Below, piece after piece: positions 7,119 to 15,024 of a stretch of 64,000 bases of DNA. The position numbers and the translations under genes were made by a program. Positions within the stretch are counted from its first letter, which is position 1. Each line of letters opens with the position of its first letter. Origin of the DNA: Flammeovirgaceae bacterium UBA2338. GTDB lineage: Bacteria; Bacteroidota; Bacteroidia; Cytophagales; Cyclobacteriaceae. The notes below the pieces were generated by a model. It saw only the letters and a list, made by a program, of their open reading frames with translations. It did not search any database and had not been told where the DNA came from. The stretch is taken from positions 451 to 64,450 of the forward strand of contig DDUM01000056.1 of assembly GCA_002344795.1 (NCBI GenBank), written 5' to 3'.

Positions 7119-7841
7119 TCATCTTAATTTGGGTTTAGTGAAACGTAAACCTGAAAGCTGACTGGCTTCTGCGCTGGGATAACCAAACACGGATCGCACG
7201 TAGCTCCTTACCTTGCGGTAATTGTTCACCACCGATACTTCATTGGTGTACAATACACGGTCGCGGCGTATCTTCGCATTGCGCAAGGCCGTTTTGGCGT
7301 TGTCCACTGCGGCATTCAAACCTTTGAACCGTTTAGCGGCTGCCTCCAGGGCATCCACCTTCAACTCGGGTTCATTGGGTTGGTACACGCTCAACCGTCC
7401 CACCAGCTGCACCAGTTTGCTAAAGTGGTCCCCAATGGCCACGTGGCTTTGCTGGGTGCGGGCCCGTGTGGTGAGTGGCTTCGCTTCGGCTTCCTCATTG
7501 GGAATCGGCAACCGGCTACTGGCGGCTCTTCCTTTGATAAGGCGTTCGTAGTAGCGCACGTCATCCAGTGTTTGAGGCAGCACCCCGAAGGATTCCACCG
7601 ATCTCACGATCCGGCTGGTCAGTTTGCCCAGTTGTTCGTAGGCCACTTCCCTCTCGTTCGTCACATCTTTGTAGATGTGCAACTTTTGTGAATAATCCTG
7701 CAATGAACTTTGTGCTTCTTCGAGCAAGGCTCTCATCGCTTTAAGCTGGAGGGTCTGACGACCGGGGTTATAGTTACCTCCAAACCCGGTGCATATTCCT
7801 ACTAACCTGGAGTAGGCGTCCGCAGTTTTTACATGTGACAT
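7119..7841 (-). CDS. Basic protein of unknown family, paralogue of 31183-31902
   Basis: A 240-residue protein with no signal peptide or membrane segment, clearly rich in Lys and Arg over Asp and Glu. It shares with the protein at 31183-31902 an N-terminal LVGICTGFGGNYNPG, a central helix with TNERE near LTSRIVRS, and the C-terminal YVRSVFGYPSAE. It appears mostly helical. I recall similar proteins as unannotated Bacteroidota hypotheticals but know no function. It has an ECF-type promoter (7877-7903), a 42-bp repeat array upstream (8131-8740) and a strong terminator. DNA binding is a speculation from its charge and the phased repeats. Confidence 0.75.
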   Translation of the reverse strand: MSHVKTADAYSRLVGICTGFGGNYNPGRQTLQLKAMRALLEEAQSSLQDYSQKLHIYKDVTNEREVAYEQLGKLTSRIVRSVESFGVLPQTLDDVRYYERLIKGRAASSRLPIPNEEAEAKPLTTRARTQQSHVAIGDHFSKLVQLVGRLSVYQPNEPELKVDALEAAAKRFKGLNAAVDNAKTALRNAKIRRDRVLYTNEVSVVNNYRKVRSYVRSVFGYPSAEASQLSGLRFTKPKLR

Positions 7842-7876
7842 GACTGTAAAAATTTAGTTTGTTGAACATACTCTTA

Positions 7877-7903
7877 ATACGGAATTCCTTATATAAAAGG
7901 TTG
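7877..7903 (-). promoter_or_regulatory. ECF-sigma-type promoter of the basic-protein gene
   Basis: On the minus strand CAACCTTTT (7895-7903) is followed, with 18 bases between CAAC and CGTA, by CCGTAT (7877-7882). AAC at -35 and CGT at -10 are typical of ECF sigma promoters. The promoter at the paralogous locus (31121-31147) has the same elements and the same spacing, and the A/T block upstream and the leader downstream are also alike. The predicted leader is about 29 bases in both. Confidence 0.55.
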
Positions 7904-7950
7904 CGTGTTTTTGAAAATATTTAAAATATTTTTTTTAAGAATTTTCTGTA
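7904..7950. promoter_or_regulatory. A/T-rich upstream block
   Basis: Read on the minus strand, runs of A and T (AAAAATATTTTAAATATTTT) lie directly upstream of the predicted -35 element. A matching block precedes the paralogous promoter at 31089-31120. This is the position of an UP element or a curved-DNA binding site; the role is inferred. Confidence 0.4.
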
Positions 7951-7976
7951 CAGCAAGAGATGCTTCGCCCTCCCCT

Positions 7977-7992
7977 CCCGATAGCTATCGGG
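7977..7992. repeat. Dispersed palindrome CCCGATAGCTATCGGG
   Basis: This perfect 16-base palindrome lies in the noncoding stretch upstream of the basic-protein gene. A near-identical sequence occurs inside the terminator loop at about 31935-31950, at the paralogous locus. Palindromes of this type recur between genes in Cytophagales; the function is unknown. Confidence 0.6.
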
Positions 7993-8029
7993 ATCACCGC
8001 TCGGTAGCTCAGCATGGCGGCAACTCCCG

Positions 8030-8116
8030 GTCACCGATTACCGATTACCGGTTACTGGTAACTGGTCACCGATTACCGGCAACCGGCAACTGGCTACCGG
8101 CAACCGGCAACCGAAT
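8030..8116. repeat. Short-unit repeat tract (ACCGATT / ACCGGCA)
   Basis: About 85 bases made of 6-7-base units such as ACCGATT, ACCGGCA and ACTGGT, with many self-complementary pairs (ACCGGT-like). It lies between the promoter of the basic-protein gene and its 42-bp array. No coding or RNA function is evident. Confidence 0.65.
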
Positions 8117-8130
8117 GTCTCCTCACTCCC

Positions 8131-8740
8131 ACCGACTCCTTCCTCACTACCATTTCCAAAAAATTCACACCTGTTGACTACTCCCCACCTTTCATTTCCA
8201 AAAGTTACAGACCTGTTGACTGCTTCCTACCTTCTATTTCCAAAAGTTACAGACCCGTTGACTGCTTCCCACCTTTCATTTCCAAAAGTTTCACACCTGT
8301 TGACTCCTCCCCACCTTTCATTTCCGAAAGTTTCACACCCGTTGACTGCTCCCTACCTTTCATTTCCAAAAGTTACAGACCTGTTGACTGCTCCCCACCT
8401 TTCATTTCCAAAAGTTACAGACCCGTTGACTGCTTCCTACCTTTCATTTCCAAAAAATACAGACCCACCGACTGCTTCCTCACTACTGTTACCAACTTTT
8501 ACACACCAACCGATTGTTCCTACACTCGCACCGATTGTTCCTGCACTCGCACCGATTGTTCCTGCACTCCAACCGATTGCTTCCTCACTACTATTTCCGA
8601 AAAATGCAGACCTACGGACTGCTTCCCACCTTTCATATCTAAAAAATACAGACCTGCCGACTCCTTCCGCACTACTGAATCCTGTATTTACATCCCCACC
8701 GATTGATACCCCGTTGCTACCGATCCTTACTGCTCTCCTC
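8131..8740. repeat. 42-bp-period tandem array with 21-bp sub-units
   Basis: Units start at 8131, 8173, 8215, 8257, 8299, 8341, 8383, 8425 and 8467 (42 bases each), then at 8509, 8530 and 8551 (21 bases each), then at 8572, 8614, 8656 and 8698 (42 bases). Typical units begin GTTGACTGCT or ACCGACTGCT and contain TTTCATTTCCAAAAG. Degeneracy rises toward the right end. On the strand of the neighbouring gene at 7119-7841 each unit carries a GGRAGCAGTC core. Because 42 is a multiple of three, a frame stays open through the array on the plus strand (ATG-less start near 8174, to 8977), but it overlaps the DinB gene and I do not regard it as real. 21 and 42 bases are two and four helical turns, so repeated sites would face one side of the DNA. 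Confidence 0.85.
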
Positions 8741-8876
8741 CTGACGGAGCCAGCACACTTGTTGCCCGCTTCCTCAGGCCGGTGTACTCAAAAAACTTTC
8801 CGGCAGCAAATCCTGCTGACACACTGTTGTCACCCTCCCCCATTACCTATGCAGAAGAAACTTAAAAACACATACT

Positions 8877-9353
8877 ATGACAGACACCACCGCACCCGTA
8901 ATCACCCCAGAGCAAATGCTGGAACAATGGCAGGGCCACCGCAGGCTCTCCCGCAAAACCATAGAGGCATTCCCTGAAGATAAACTGTTCACCCACACCA
9001 TCGGTGGCATGCGCCCCTTTGCGGAGCTGGCCATGGAAATGATCAACATCGCCATCCCCGGCATCGAGGGACTGGTAACCGGAAAATGGGAAAGCTTTGG
9101 CAATGAAGAACCACCAAAGACAAAGAAAGAACTGCTCACTCTCTGGGACGAAACCACGGACCACATCAATAAACTCTGGCCGCTGCTGGCACCCGAGCGC
9201 CTGCAGGTTGTAGAAAAAGCCTTCAATGTATTTGATGGCCCCAACTACTGGACGCTATGGTATTTTATTGACAACGAGGTCCACCATCGCGGACAAGGTT
9301 ATGTTTATCTGAGGTCATTGGGCATTGAGCCGCCTCCTTTCTGGGAAAGATAA
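8877..9353 (+). CDS. DinB-like family protein
   Basis: A 158-residue protein of the DinB/YfiT four-helix family of putative metal-dependent hydrolases or thiol transferases. The C-terminal motif EVHHRGQGYVYLRSLGIEPP is characteristic and supplies two metal-type histidines. The segment MRPFAELAMEM is in the position where many members have the first metal histidine, which seems to be absent here. It follows the 42-bp repeat array directly and is followed by a repeat-rich noncoding stretch. Its substrate cannot be told. Confidence 0.8.
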   Translation: MTDTTAPVITPEQMLEQWQGHRRLSRKTIEAFPEDKLFTHTIGGMRPFAELAMEMINIAIPGIEGLVTGKWESFGNEEPPKTKKELLTLWDETTDHINKLWPLLAPERLQVVEKAFNVFDGPNYWTLWYFIDNEVHHRGQGYVYLRSLGIEPPPFWER

Positions 9354-9796
9354 GCCTTAGCGAAAGGGACTTAGCTCATTTTCCAGAGGCCGCGTCATGC
9401 TGCCTGTCCGCCTACTGGCGGGAGCCACCACGCGAGGGAATGCGGGCTGAGCGCCTGCCTGCCGCAGGCAGGAAGCATCTCATACAGTATTTTAAAGGCT
9501 TTCATTACCTAAGTACTGGCAACCTAGGTTGAGATTCTTCGGTCGTCCTGCGGACTCCCTCAGAAAGACGCAGGTGTTGGTTGACGTTCCCTGCAAAACT
9601 TACGAATACTTGATCCGCAGCACCTGTCACTCTGAGCGTGAGGGAAGAGTCTCAGCGCTAAGGCAAAGGAGTAAACTCCGCGCCAGTAGTAAGGATATTA
9701 TGGATTCTGGATGCTGGATGCTAACCCCAAGAATCCAGCATCCAGTAATAATCCAGGAGAAAAATCCACATTAATCCTCCGCGGTTCTTCTGTGCT
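9354..9796. repeat. Repeat-rich intergenic stretch without genes
   Basis: This stretch holds several dispersed elements: a 19-base palindrome CCTGCCTGC-C-GCAGGCAGG at 9454-9472; a GTCACTCTGAGCG...AGAGTCTC fragment around 9626-9656, related to one at 37430-37480; and an inverted repeat CTGGATGCTGGAT / ATCCAGCATCCAG at 9707-9719 and 9733-9745. A related ATCCAGAATCCAG tract lies on the other side of the next gene at 10275-10318. No credible coding frame is seen. Confidence 0.6.
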
Positions 9797-10216
9797 TTAC
9801 ACCCCCAACATCGGGAGGTGTTTTACTTTTTGGTAAGTCAGTGCTAAGGTGATGCATCGCCTGAGGGGTTCCGTGGGCATCGGCTCTTTAAGGTTGAGCA
9901 CTATGGCACGGTTGCTTTCAAACGCCAACTCCTCACCGAAGATTATCCGAAAGGTGTTGACCAGCTCCGTACTGCAAATGAAATACAGATAGTAGTTATC
10001 AGGCGTCTTTGGTTTCCAGTCCATGCGGATGGTGCTGCCCGTTTTGGTCAGGTAACTGGGCTCACCCCACTTCGTGGTTTCTACGAGTTGATCAACACCC
10101 TCCGTGGCCTTGGCTGTGGTCAGGATTAGCCTACGCAACTGCAAGAGCTTCTTCCTGGCCCTTGGCGGGTACTGCTCCAGTATTTTACTTACTGCTTTGC
10201 TTTCGATCCACTCCAT
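9797..10216 (-). CDS. DUF1801 domain protein
   Basis: A 139-residue cytoplasmic protein of the DUF1801 (YdhG-like) family. The helix YPPRARKKLLQLRRLI, the motif TTKWGEPSYLTKTG and the strand YYLYFICST fit the fold. Some members bind iron or act as iron chaperones; the function of this one is unknown. It is a lone gene with dispersed GGATGCTGGAT repeats on both sides. Confidence 0.75.
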   Translation of the reverse strand: MEWIESKAVSKILEQYPPRARKKLLQLRRLILTTAKATEGVDQLVETTKWGEPSYLTKTGSTIRMDWKPKTPDNYYLYFICSTELVNTFRIIFGEELAFESNRAIVLNLKEPMPTEPLRRCITLALTYQKVKHLPMLGV

Positions 10217-10321
10217 GTGATTTCCTTTTAATTGTCAAGTTAATGGTCATGGGTGTCAACCCTATGTAAGGAGCCGGATGCTAGCATCCAGAATCCAGAA
10301 TCCAGCATCCCGCATCCCCAA

Positions 10322-11557
10322 CTATACCAATACAGACACTTCCCGCTCCGCATCTACCCTCCGCGCTCGGTATTTCACTACGGCATTGCCGGAGTTCAGT
10401 ATGATAAGCCCTATCAGCGAACACATCAACATAATAATGGCCATTGGAAGGCTGGTGCCATCGTGCAACAAACTTACCAATGCGGATACCACCGCGCCTA
10501 CACCCAACCGAAAACTGCCCAGCAAGGCAGAGGCACTTCCCGCGTGTTTGGTAAAAGGCGCCATAGAAAGGGCCGTTACGTTGGGTGACATAATACCATG
10601 CCCCGCCACAAACAGAAACACCAATGCTGTAAACCCGAAGATATCATATCCTGTATACAGAAGACCCCCTACCAGTGTCACGCCTACTATGGTTTGGTAG
10701 AACAACGCTACTTTAATCAGCGACTCACTTTTGAAGTGCCGCAGCAACAGGTGATTGAGTTGGGTAGTTCCTATCATACCAAAAGCCACCAGCGCAAAGG
10801 CCCATCCATATTGCTGTTCTGTCAGTCCATATATATTCATGTACACATCCGAGGAGCCCACGATGTAGGCAAACGGTCCGGCCATGGCGATACCTCCTGC
10901 CAATGTATAGATGAGAAACTGCGGTTGCTTCGATACAACAAAATAGTTAGCCAGTACTGACCTGGGTTTTAATGAGATGGTAGAATCCGCTTTTTTGCCT
11001 AAAGGCAAATAGAAATACACGGCTGCCATGATGAGCAGGGCAATGCCTGCCAAAATGATAAATACCCAGTGCCAGCCAAAGGCCGCTGTCACATAGCCAC
11101 CAATAGTTGGTGCGATCATGGGCGATACGGCAATCACCAGGATAATCAATGAAAATACCTGAGCCGACTTGTTGACAGGAAAAAGATCCCTCACCAAAGC
11201 TTGTGCCGCCACCATGCCCACACAACCGCCAATAGCCTGAAGCAAGCGCATCAGGATCAAAGATTCCACCGAGTGGGTGAACGCGCAACCGATGGAAGCC
11301 AGCACATATATAATGAGTCCGGCATACAAGGGTTTTCTTCTTCCAAACCGATCCAGCAGCGGCCCATAAAACAACTGACCTATGGAAATACCAAACACAT
11401 AACTGGTAAGCGACAATTGTACCTGATCAATAGTGGTGTTAAGGTCTTTGGCGATGGCCGTAAACCCCGGTAAGTACATGTCGATTGAAAACGGACTAAT
11501 GGTAGCAAGACCACCCAGGATGAGGATGGTGAAAAAATAATACTTCTTACGCTTCAT
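10322..11557 (-). CDS. Bcr/CflA-type MFS multidrug exporter
   Basis: A 411-residue protein with about 12 hydrophobic segments. The first segment ends in ISPFSIDMYLPGF, a hallmark of the Bcr/CflA drug:proton antiporters, and the loop between segments 2 and 3 has GPLLDRFGRRKPL, the MFS signature A motif. QAIGGCVGMVAAQALVRD matches the antiporter motif C region. It probably exports drugs or metabolites across the inner membrane using the proton gradient. It is transcribed alone. Confidence 0.9.
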   Translation of the reverse strand: MKRKKYYFFTILILGGLATISPFSIDMYLPGFTAIAKDLNTTIDQVQLSLTSYVFGISIGQLFYGPLLDRFGRRKPLYAGLIIYVLASIGCAFTHSVESLILMRLLQAIGGCVGMVAAQALVRDLFPVNKSAQVFSLIILVIAVSPMIAPTIGGYVTAAFGWHWVFIILAGIALLIMAAVYFYLPLGKKADSTISLKPRSVLANYFVVSKQPQFLIYTLAGGIAMAGPFAYIVGSSDVYMNIYGLTEQQYGWAFALVAFGMIGTTQLNHLLLRHFKSESLIKVALFYQTIVGVTLVGGLLYTGYDIFGFTALVFLFVAGHGIMSPNVTALSMAPFTKHAGSASALLGSFRLGVGAVVSALVSLLHDGTSLPMAIIMLMCSLIGLIILNSGNAVVKYRARRVDAEREVSVLV

Positions 11558-11653
11558 GAAATCTAAACAGGCACAAAGATAAGATTAACTGCTGGTAGCA
11601 GGGTGAAGTTCATGCTTTATTTGAGAATTCCAGGCACTGAAGCTGGCTACTTA

Positions 11654-12367
11654 TTACGCAGCCTGTGACACCCGCTTTATCAGTATTCTCTTCGCCACCG
11701 GGATCAACGTAGGAATAAAAGGAAACTTAAGTTTTGATTGAATGAGAAAGGTGGCAGGATTGGGAAGATCCTTAAATTGTTTGATCAGGTTGAGTTTTAT
11801 CTTCTCATAACTATTAACAATCGTCCGCTTCTCATTCAGTATATAGTTTAAGTTAATCGCTTTGTACTCATCTGTACTATTTCCAAACAGGGTGGTATGA
11901 TACCGATACACCTGTGTCTCAGTTTGTGGGGGCTGGGTGATGAACAGGTACCCTTCATTGAGGGTGAGCGAGGTCAGCCCGATGGGCTCAATTTCACATT
12001 TGGATTCCACATACTCATAAATGGCGGAACCTTCCTCCAGGTGCATCTTCAGTTGCGGAATGGCGAAGTCGATAATGGATTCGATTTCCTTCATCACCAC
12101 ATCGTCTTCCATGATGGTTCTGTAATTCAGTTCCAGGTTTTTGATGTTCTCCTCCGAAAGCGCTTTTGGGAAAGCATCATAAAGCAGCGATTTGTTGGCT
12201 TCTATCGATTTCAAATTGCGATAATGATAAACCATATCGGACAAAAACGGATAGAGCTCTACCCGGTGGAACGATTCCTTTACTTTCTTCAAATAGGCCA
12301 ATAGCACATACTTTTTGTATTCAAAGTCGATGAGGCCTTCTGTCAACCAATTCTCTTGCAGTTTCAT
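11654..12367 (-). CDS. Conserved hypothetical protein
   Basis: A 237-residue protein without signal peptide or membrane segment, starting MKLQENWLTEGLIDFEYKKY. It is rich in charged helices in the first half and ends in a hydrophobic-basic tail (LIPVAKRILIKRVSQAA). I do not recognise a domain. It stands alone between the drug exporter and the divergent groES-groEL operon. Confidence 0.7.
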   Translation of the reverse strand: MKLQENWLTEGLIDFEYKKYVLLAYLKKVKESFHRVELYPFLSDMVYHYRNLKSIEANKSLLYDAFPKALSEENIKNLELNYRTIMEDDVVMKEIESIIDFAIPQLKMHLEEGSAIYEYVESKCEIEPIGLTSLTLNEGYLFITQPPQTETQVYRYHTTLFGNSTDEYKAINLNYILNEKRTIVNSYEKIKLNLIKQFKDLPNPATFLIQSKLKFPFIPTLIPVAKRILIKRVSQAA

Positions 12368-12465
12368 AGGTTTCGCATGTATTATCTGCTACTAGTATAC
12401 GGAAAAAGCAGAAATTATGATGACAATCTGCCATTTTGCTAGGCCCTTTACTGACAGGTAATCCA

Positions 12466-12477
12466 ATTTTTGTGATC
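12466..12477 (+). promoter_or_regulatory. Possible promoter of groES-groEL
   Basis: TTTTTGTGATCTTTG in this stretch resembles the Bacteroidota -7 element TAnnTTTG, with a mismatch at the first base. It lies about 115 bases upstream of groES. No CIRCE operator (TTAGCACTC and its inverse) is seen upstream of the operon, so HrcA control is unlikely. Confidence 0.3.
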
Positions 12478-12598
12478 TTTGCCGCCCCATGCTGTAAAAC
12501 TGTCTGAAAAATGGCCTTTTAGATGATGTGGCATAAAAATGGACAGTGCAGCTCTTGTTAAACTATTAACAACTCAAAACAAAAAAATTTAAATCCAT

Positions 12599-12877
12599 AT
12601 GGCAAAGATCAACTTTAAACCCAACGAGGATAGGGTGCTTGTAGAAGCGGCCGAAGCTGAAACTAAAACTTCCTCAGGAATTATCATTCCGGACACGGCA
12701 AAAGAGAAGCCTCAAAAAGGTAAAGTAATTGCGGTAGGTGATGGCGTAAAAGACAAGCCTGTAACCGTAAAGGTTGGAGACAATGTGCTTTACGGCAAGT
12801 ACGCTGGTACTGAAATCAACATTGATGGTAAAGAATACCTGATCATGCGCAACTCTGACATTTTTGGAATTATTTAA
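12599..12877 (+). CDS. groES: Co-chaperonin GroES
   Basis: A 92-residue protein, the usual length for the family. It starts MAKINFKPNEDRVLV and has the mobile-loop region AETKTSSGIIIPDTA and the conserved KVGDNVLYGKYAGTE. It caps the GroEL ring in ATP-dependent folding in the cytoplasm. It is followed after 24 bases by groEL and surely forms an operon with it. Confidence 0.98.
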   Translation: MAKINFKPNEDRVLVEAAEAETKTSSGIIIPDTAKEKPQKGKVIAVGDGVKDKPVTVKVGDNVLYGKYAGTEINIDGKEYLIMRNSDIFGII

Positions 12878-12901
12878 TTAAAACACAAACACTAAAGAAT
12901 T

Positions 12902-14542
12902 ATGGCTAAAGAAATAACTTTTGATGCCTCAGCGAGGGACAAAATAAAGAAAGGTGTAGATAAGTTAGCGAATGCGGTTAAGGTAACATTAGGCCCAAAA
13001 GGGAGAAATGTAATCCTTGACAAGAAATTCGGTGCACCAACAGTAACCAAAGACGGTGTGTCTGTGGCTAAGGATATCGAATTGAAAGATGCGATTGAGA
13101 ACATGGGTGCTCAGTTGGTAAAGGAGGTTGCTTCTAAAACTGCTGACGAAGCGGGTGACGGAACAACTACTGCCACTGTACTTACTCAATCCATTTATAA
13201 CCACGGAATTAAGAACGTAGCCGCAGGTGCCAATCCAATGGACCTGAAGCGTGGTATCGACAAGGCTGTAATTGCCGTTGTTGAAAACTTGAAGAAGCAA
13301 AGCAAAAAAATAAAAGACTCCAACGAAATCGCTCAGGTGGCCACTATCTCTTCTAATAGTGATGAGACCATTGGTAAGATGATTGCCGATGCGATGGACA
13401 AAGTGGGTAAAGACGGTGTGATCACTGTTGAAGAAGCAAAAGGAACTCAGACAGAAGTGAAGACGGTAGAAGGTATGCAGTTCGATCGCGGATACCTCTC
13501 CCCTTACTTTGTTACCAATACAGAGAAAATGGAGGTGGAATTGGATAGCCCTTATGTACTGATCTACGACAAGAAGATCAGCGCTATGAAAGAGCTTCTT
13601 CCTATCCTTGAGCAAAGTGCACAAACAGGTAAGCCATTATTGATCATCTCCGAAGAAGTGGAAGGTGAGGCATTGGCTACGCTTGTTGTTAATAAAATTC
13701 GCGGATCACTCAAAGTAGCCGCTGTTAAAGCTCCTGGATTTGGTGACAGAAGAAAAGCCATGTTGGAAGACATCGCAGTACTTACCGGTGGAAAAGTAAT
13801 TTCAGAAGAAACTGGAATGAAACTGGAAGATGCGAAATTGGAAGACCTTGGCCGTGCTGATAAGATCAACATCGACAAGGACAATACCATCATCGTAAAT
13901 GGAGCTGGTAAAAAAGCAGATATCCAGGCACGTGTAGGACAGATCAAAGCGCAAATAGAGACAACAACTTCTGACTACGATAAAGAAAAGTTGCAGGAGC
14001 GTTTGGCTAAGCTTTCAGGTGGTGTTGCTATCCTTTATGTGGGTGCTGCTACTGAAGTGGAAATGAAAGAGAAGAAAGACCGTGTAGATGATGCATTGCA
14101 TGCAACCAGAGCAGCGGTTCAGGAAGGTATCGTCCCAGGGGGCGGTGTAGCGTACATCCGCGCTATCGATGCGCTTAAGAATATCGATACACTTGGTCTT
14201 TTAAATGAAGATCAGGCAACTGGTGTAAACATCGTAAGATTGGCCCTGGAGTCTCCTTTGAGAACCATTGCTGAGAACGCTGGTCAGGAAGGTTCTGTTA
14301 TCGTGAATAAGGTTCGCGATGGCAAGAAGGACTTCGGATACAATGCGCGCGATGACAAATTCGAAACTTTCTTTGATGCAGGTATTATTGACCCTACCAA
14401 GGTAACACGCCTTGCGCTGGAGAATGCAGCCTCAATTGCTGGTCTGTTATTGACCACCGAAGCAGTTGTGTCTGAAATCCCTGAAGATAAAGAAGCTATG
14501 CCTCCAATGCCTGGAGGTGGCGGAATGGGTGGAATGATGTAA
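12902..14542 (+). CDS. groEL: Chaperonin GroEL
   Basis: A 546-residue group I chaperonin subunit. ATP-site residues are in LGPKGRNVILDK and DGTTTATVL; the apical domain and the LYVGAATEVEMKEKKDRVDD segment with the hinge aspartate are intact. The C-terminus is the typical Gly/Met tail, GGGGMGGMM. It forms a double heptameric ring that folds proteins with GroES. A strong terminator follows at 14563-14596. Confidence 0.98.
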   Translation: MAKEITFDASARDKIKKGVDKLANAVKVTLGPKGRNVILDKKFGAPTVTKDGVSVAKDIELKDAIENMGAQLVKEVASKTADEAGDGTTTATVLTQSIYNHGIKNVAAGANPMDLKRGIDKAVIAVVENLKKQSKKIKDSNEIAQVATISSNSDETIGKMIADAMDKVGKDGVITVEEAKGTQTEVKTVEGMQFDRGYLSPYFVTNTEKMEVELDSPYVLIYDKKISAMKELLPILEQSAQTGKPLLIISEEVEGEALATLVVNKIRGSLKVAAVKAPGFGDRRKAMLEDIAVLTGGKVISEETGMKLEDAKLEDLGRADKINIDKDNTIIVNGAGKKADIQARVGQIKAQIETTTSDYDKEKLQERLAKLSGGVAILYVGAATEVEMKEKKDRVDDALHATRAAVQEGIVPGGGVAYIRAIDALKNIDTLGLLNEDQATGVNIVRLALESPLRTIAENAGQEGSVIVNKVRDGKKDFGYNARDDKFETFFDAGIIDPTKVTRLALENAASIAGLLLTTEAVVSEIPEDKEAMPPMPGGGGMGGMM

Positions 14543-14562
14543 TTCCTAACTCAATCAATCAA

Positions 14563-14596
14563 AAAAAAGGCTTCATTTTACGATGAAGCCTTTTTT
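14563..14596 (+). terminator. Terminator of groES-groEL
   Basis: Stem AAAAAAGGCTTCAT / ATGAAGCCTTTTTT with a 6-base loop, followed by a T run, 21 bases after the groEL stop codon. Confidence 0.9.
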
Positions 14597-14629
14597 GATT
14601 AATTTTAAGTCCAGTCACATATTATTAAT

Positions 14630-15001
14630 ATGGTTATTCATAATACTTTTGCTGATTTCGTATTGTTCCTTTACATCCATATGGCGCATGCCGATGGAGA
14701 ATACCACCCCTCAGAAGAAGAAGCCATACTGAACAAAATACCCAAGCTATATCCCACTGAGGGAGATCCGGTGGCCAAGTTGAAATCTGCTCTTGCCGCA
14801 TACAAGAAATTAAAGAGCGATGACATCAAAGGTATAATTCACGATTCTTTCCCTCACTTTGAGCACATCAAGTTTTCGCAGAAATACAAAGTGTATACCG
14901 ATATGTTTGACATTGTACATGCAGACGGTAAAGTGCACGATGCTGAACAACGCGCCCTGGCAGAACTCAAGGATATTATCCATGAGGGCTCTCAGAAGTA
15001 A
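14630..15001 (+). CDS. TerB-like protein
   Basis: A 123-residue cytoplasmic helical protein with two acidic repeats, AHADGEYHPSEEEAI near the N-terminus and VHADGKVHDAEQRAL near the C-terminus. This double D-G-x-x-x-x-x-E pattern is typical of the TerB/TerB-like fold, which binds metal ions. TerB proteins were named for tellurite resistance, but lone copies such as this one have no assigned role. Confidence 0.75.
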   Translation: MVIHNTFADFVLFLYIHMAHADGEYHPSEEEAILNKIPKLYPTEGDPVAKLKSALAAYKKLKSDDIKGIIHDSFPHFEHIKFSQKYKVYTDMFDIVHADGKVHDAEQRALAELKDIIHEGSQK

Positions 15002-15024
15002 ATAAGATTAAGCCAGTTATAAAC

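Noticed and set aside
8131..8740. CRISPR array
   Set aside because: No constant repeat with distinct spacers: all parts of each 42-base unit are repeated, 21-base sub-units occur, and no cas gene is present.
8174..8977. A 267-codon frame rich in repeats (HLSFPKVTDLLTA)
   Set aside because: It begins with a TTG, follows from the 42-base period, overlaps the DinB gene start, and the other array has its open frame in a different sense relative to its gene.
9529..9774. An 81-codon plus-strand frame
   Set aside because: It runs through dispersed repeats and inverted repeats; no protein-like pattern.
12380..12598. CIRCE operator for groES-groEL
   Set aside because: No TTAGCACTC-N9-GAGTGCTAA sequence is seen.
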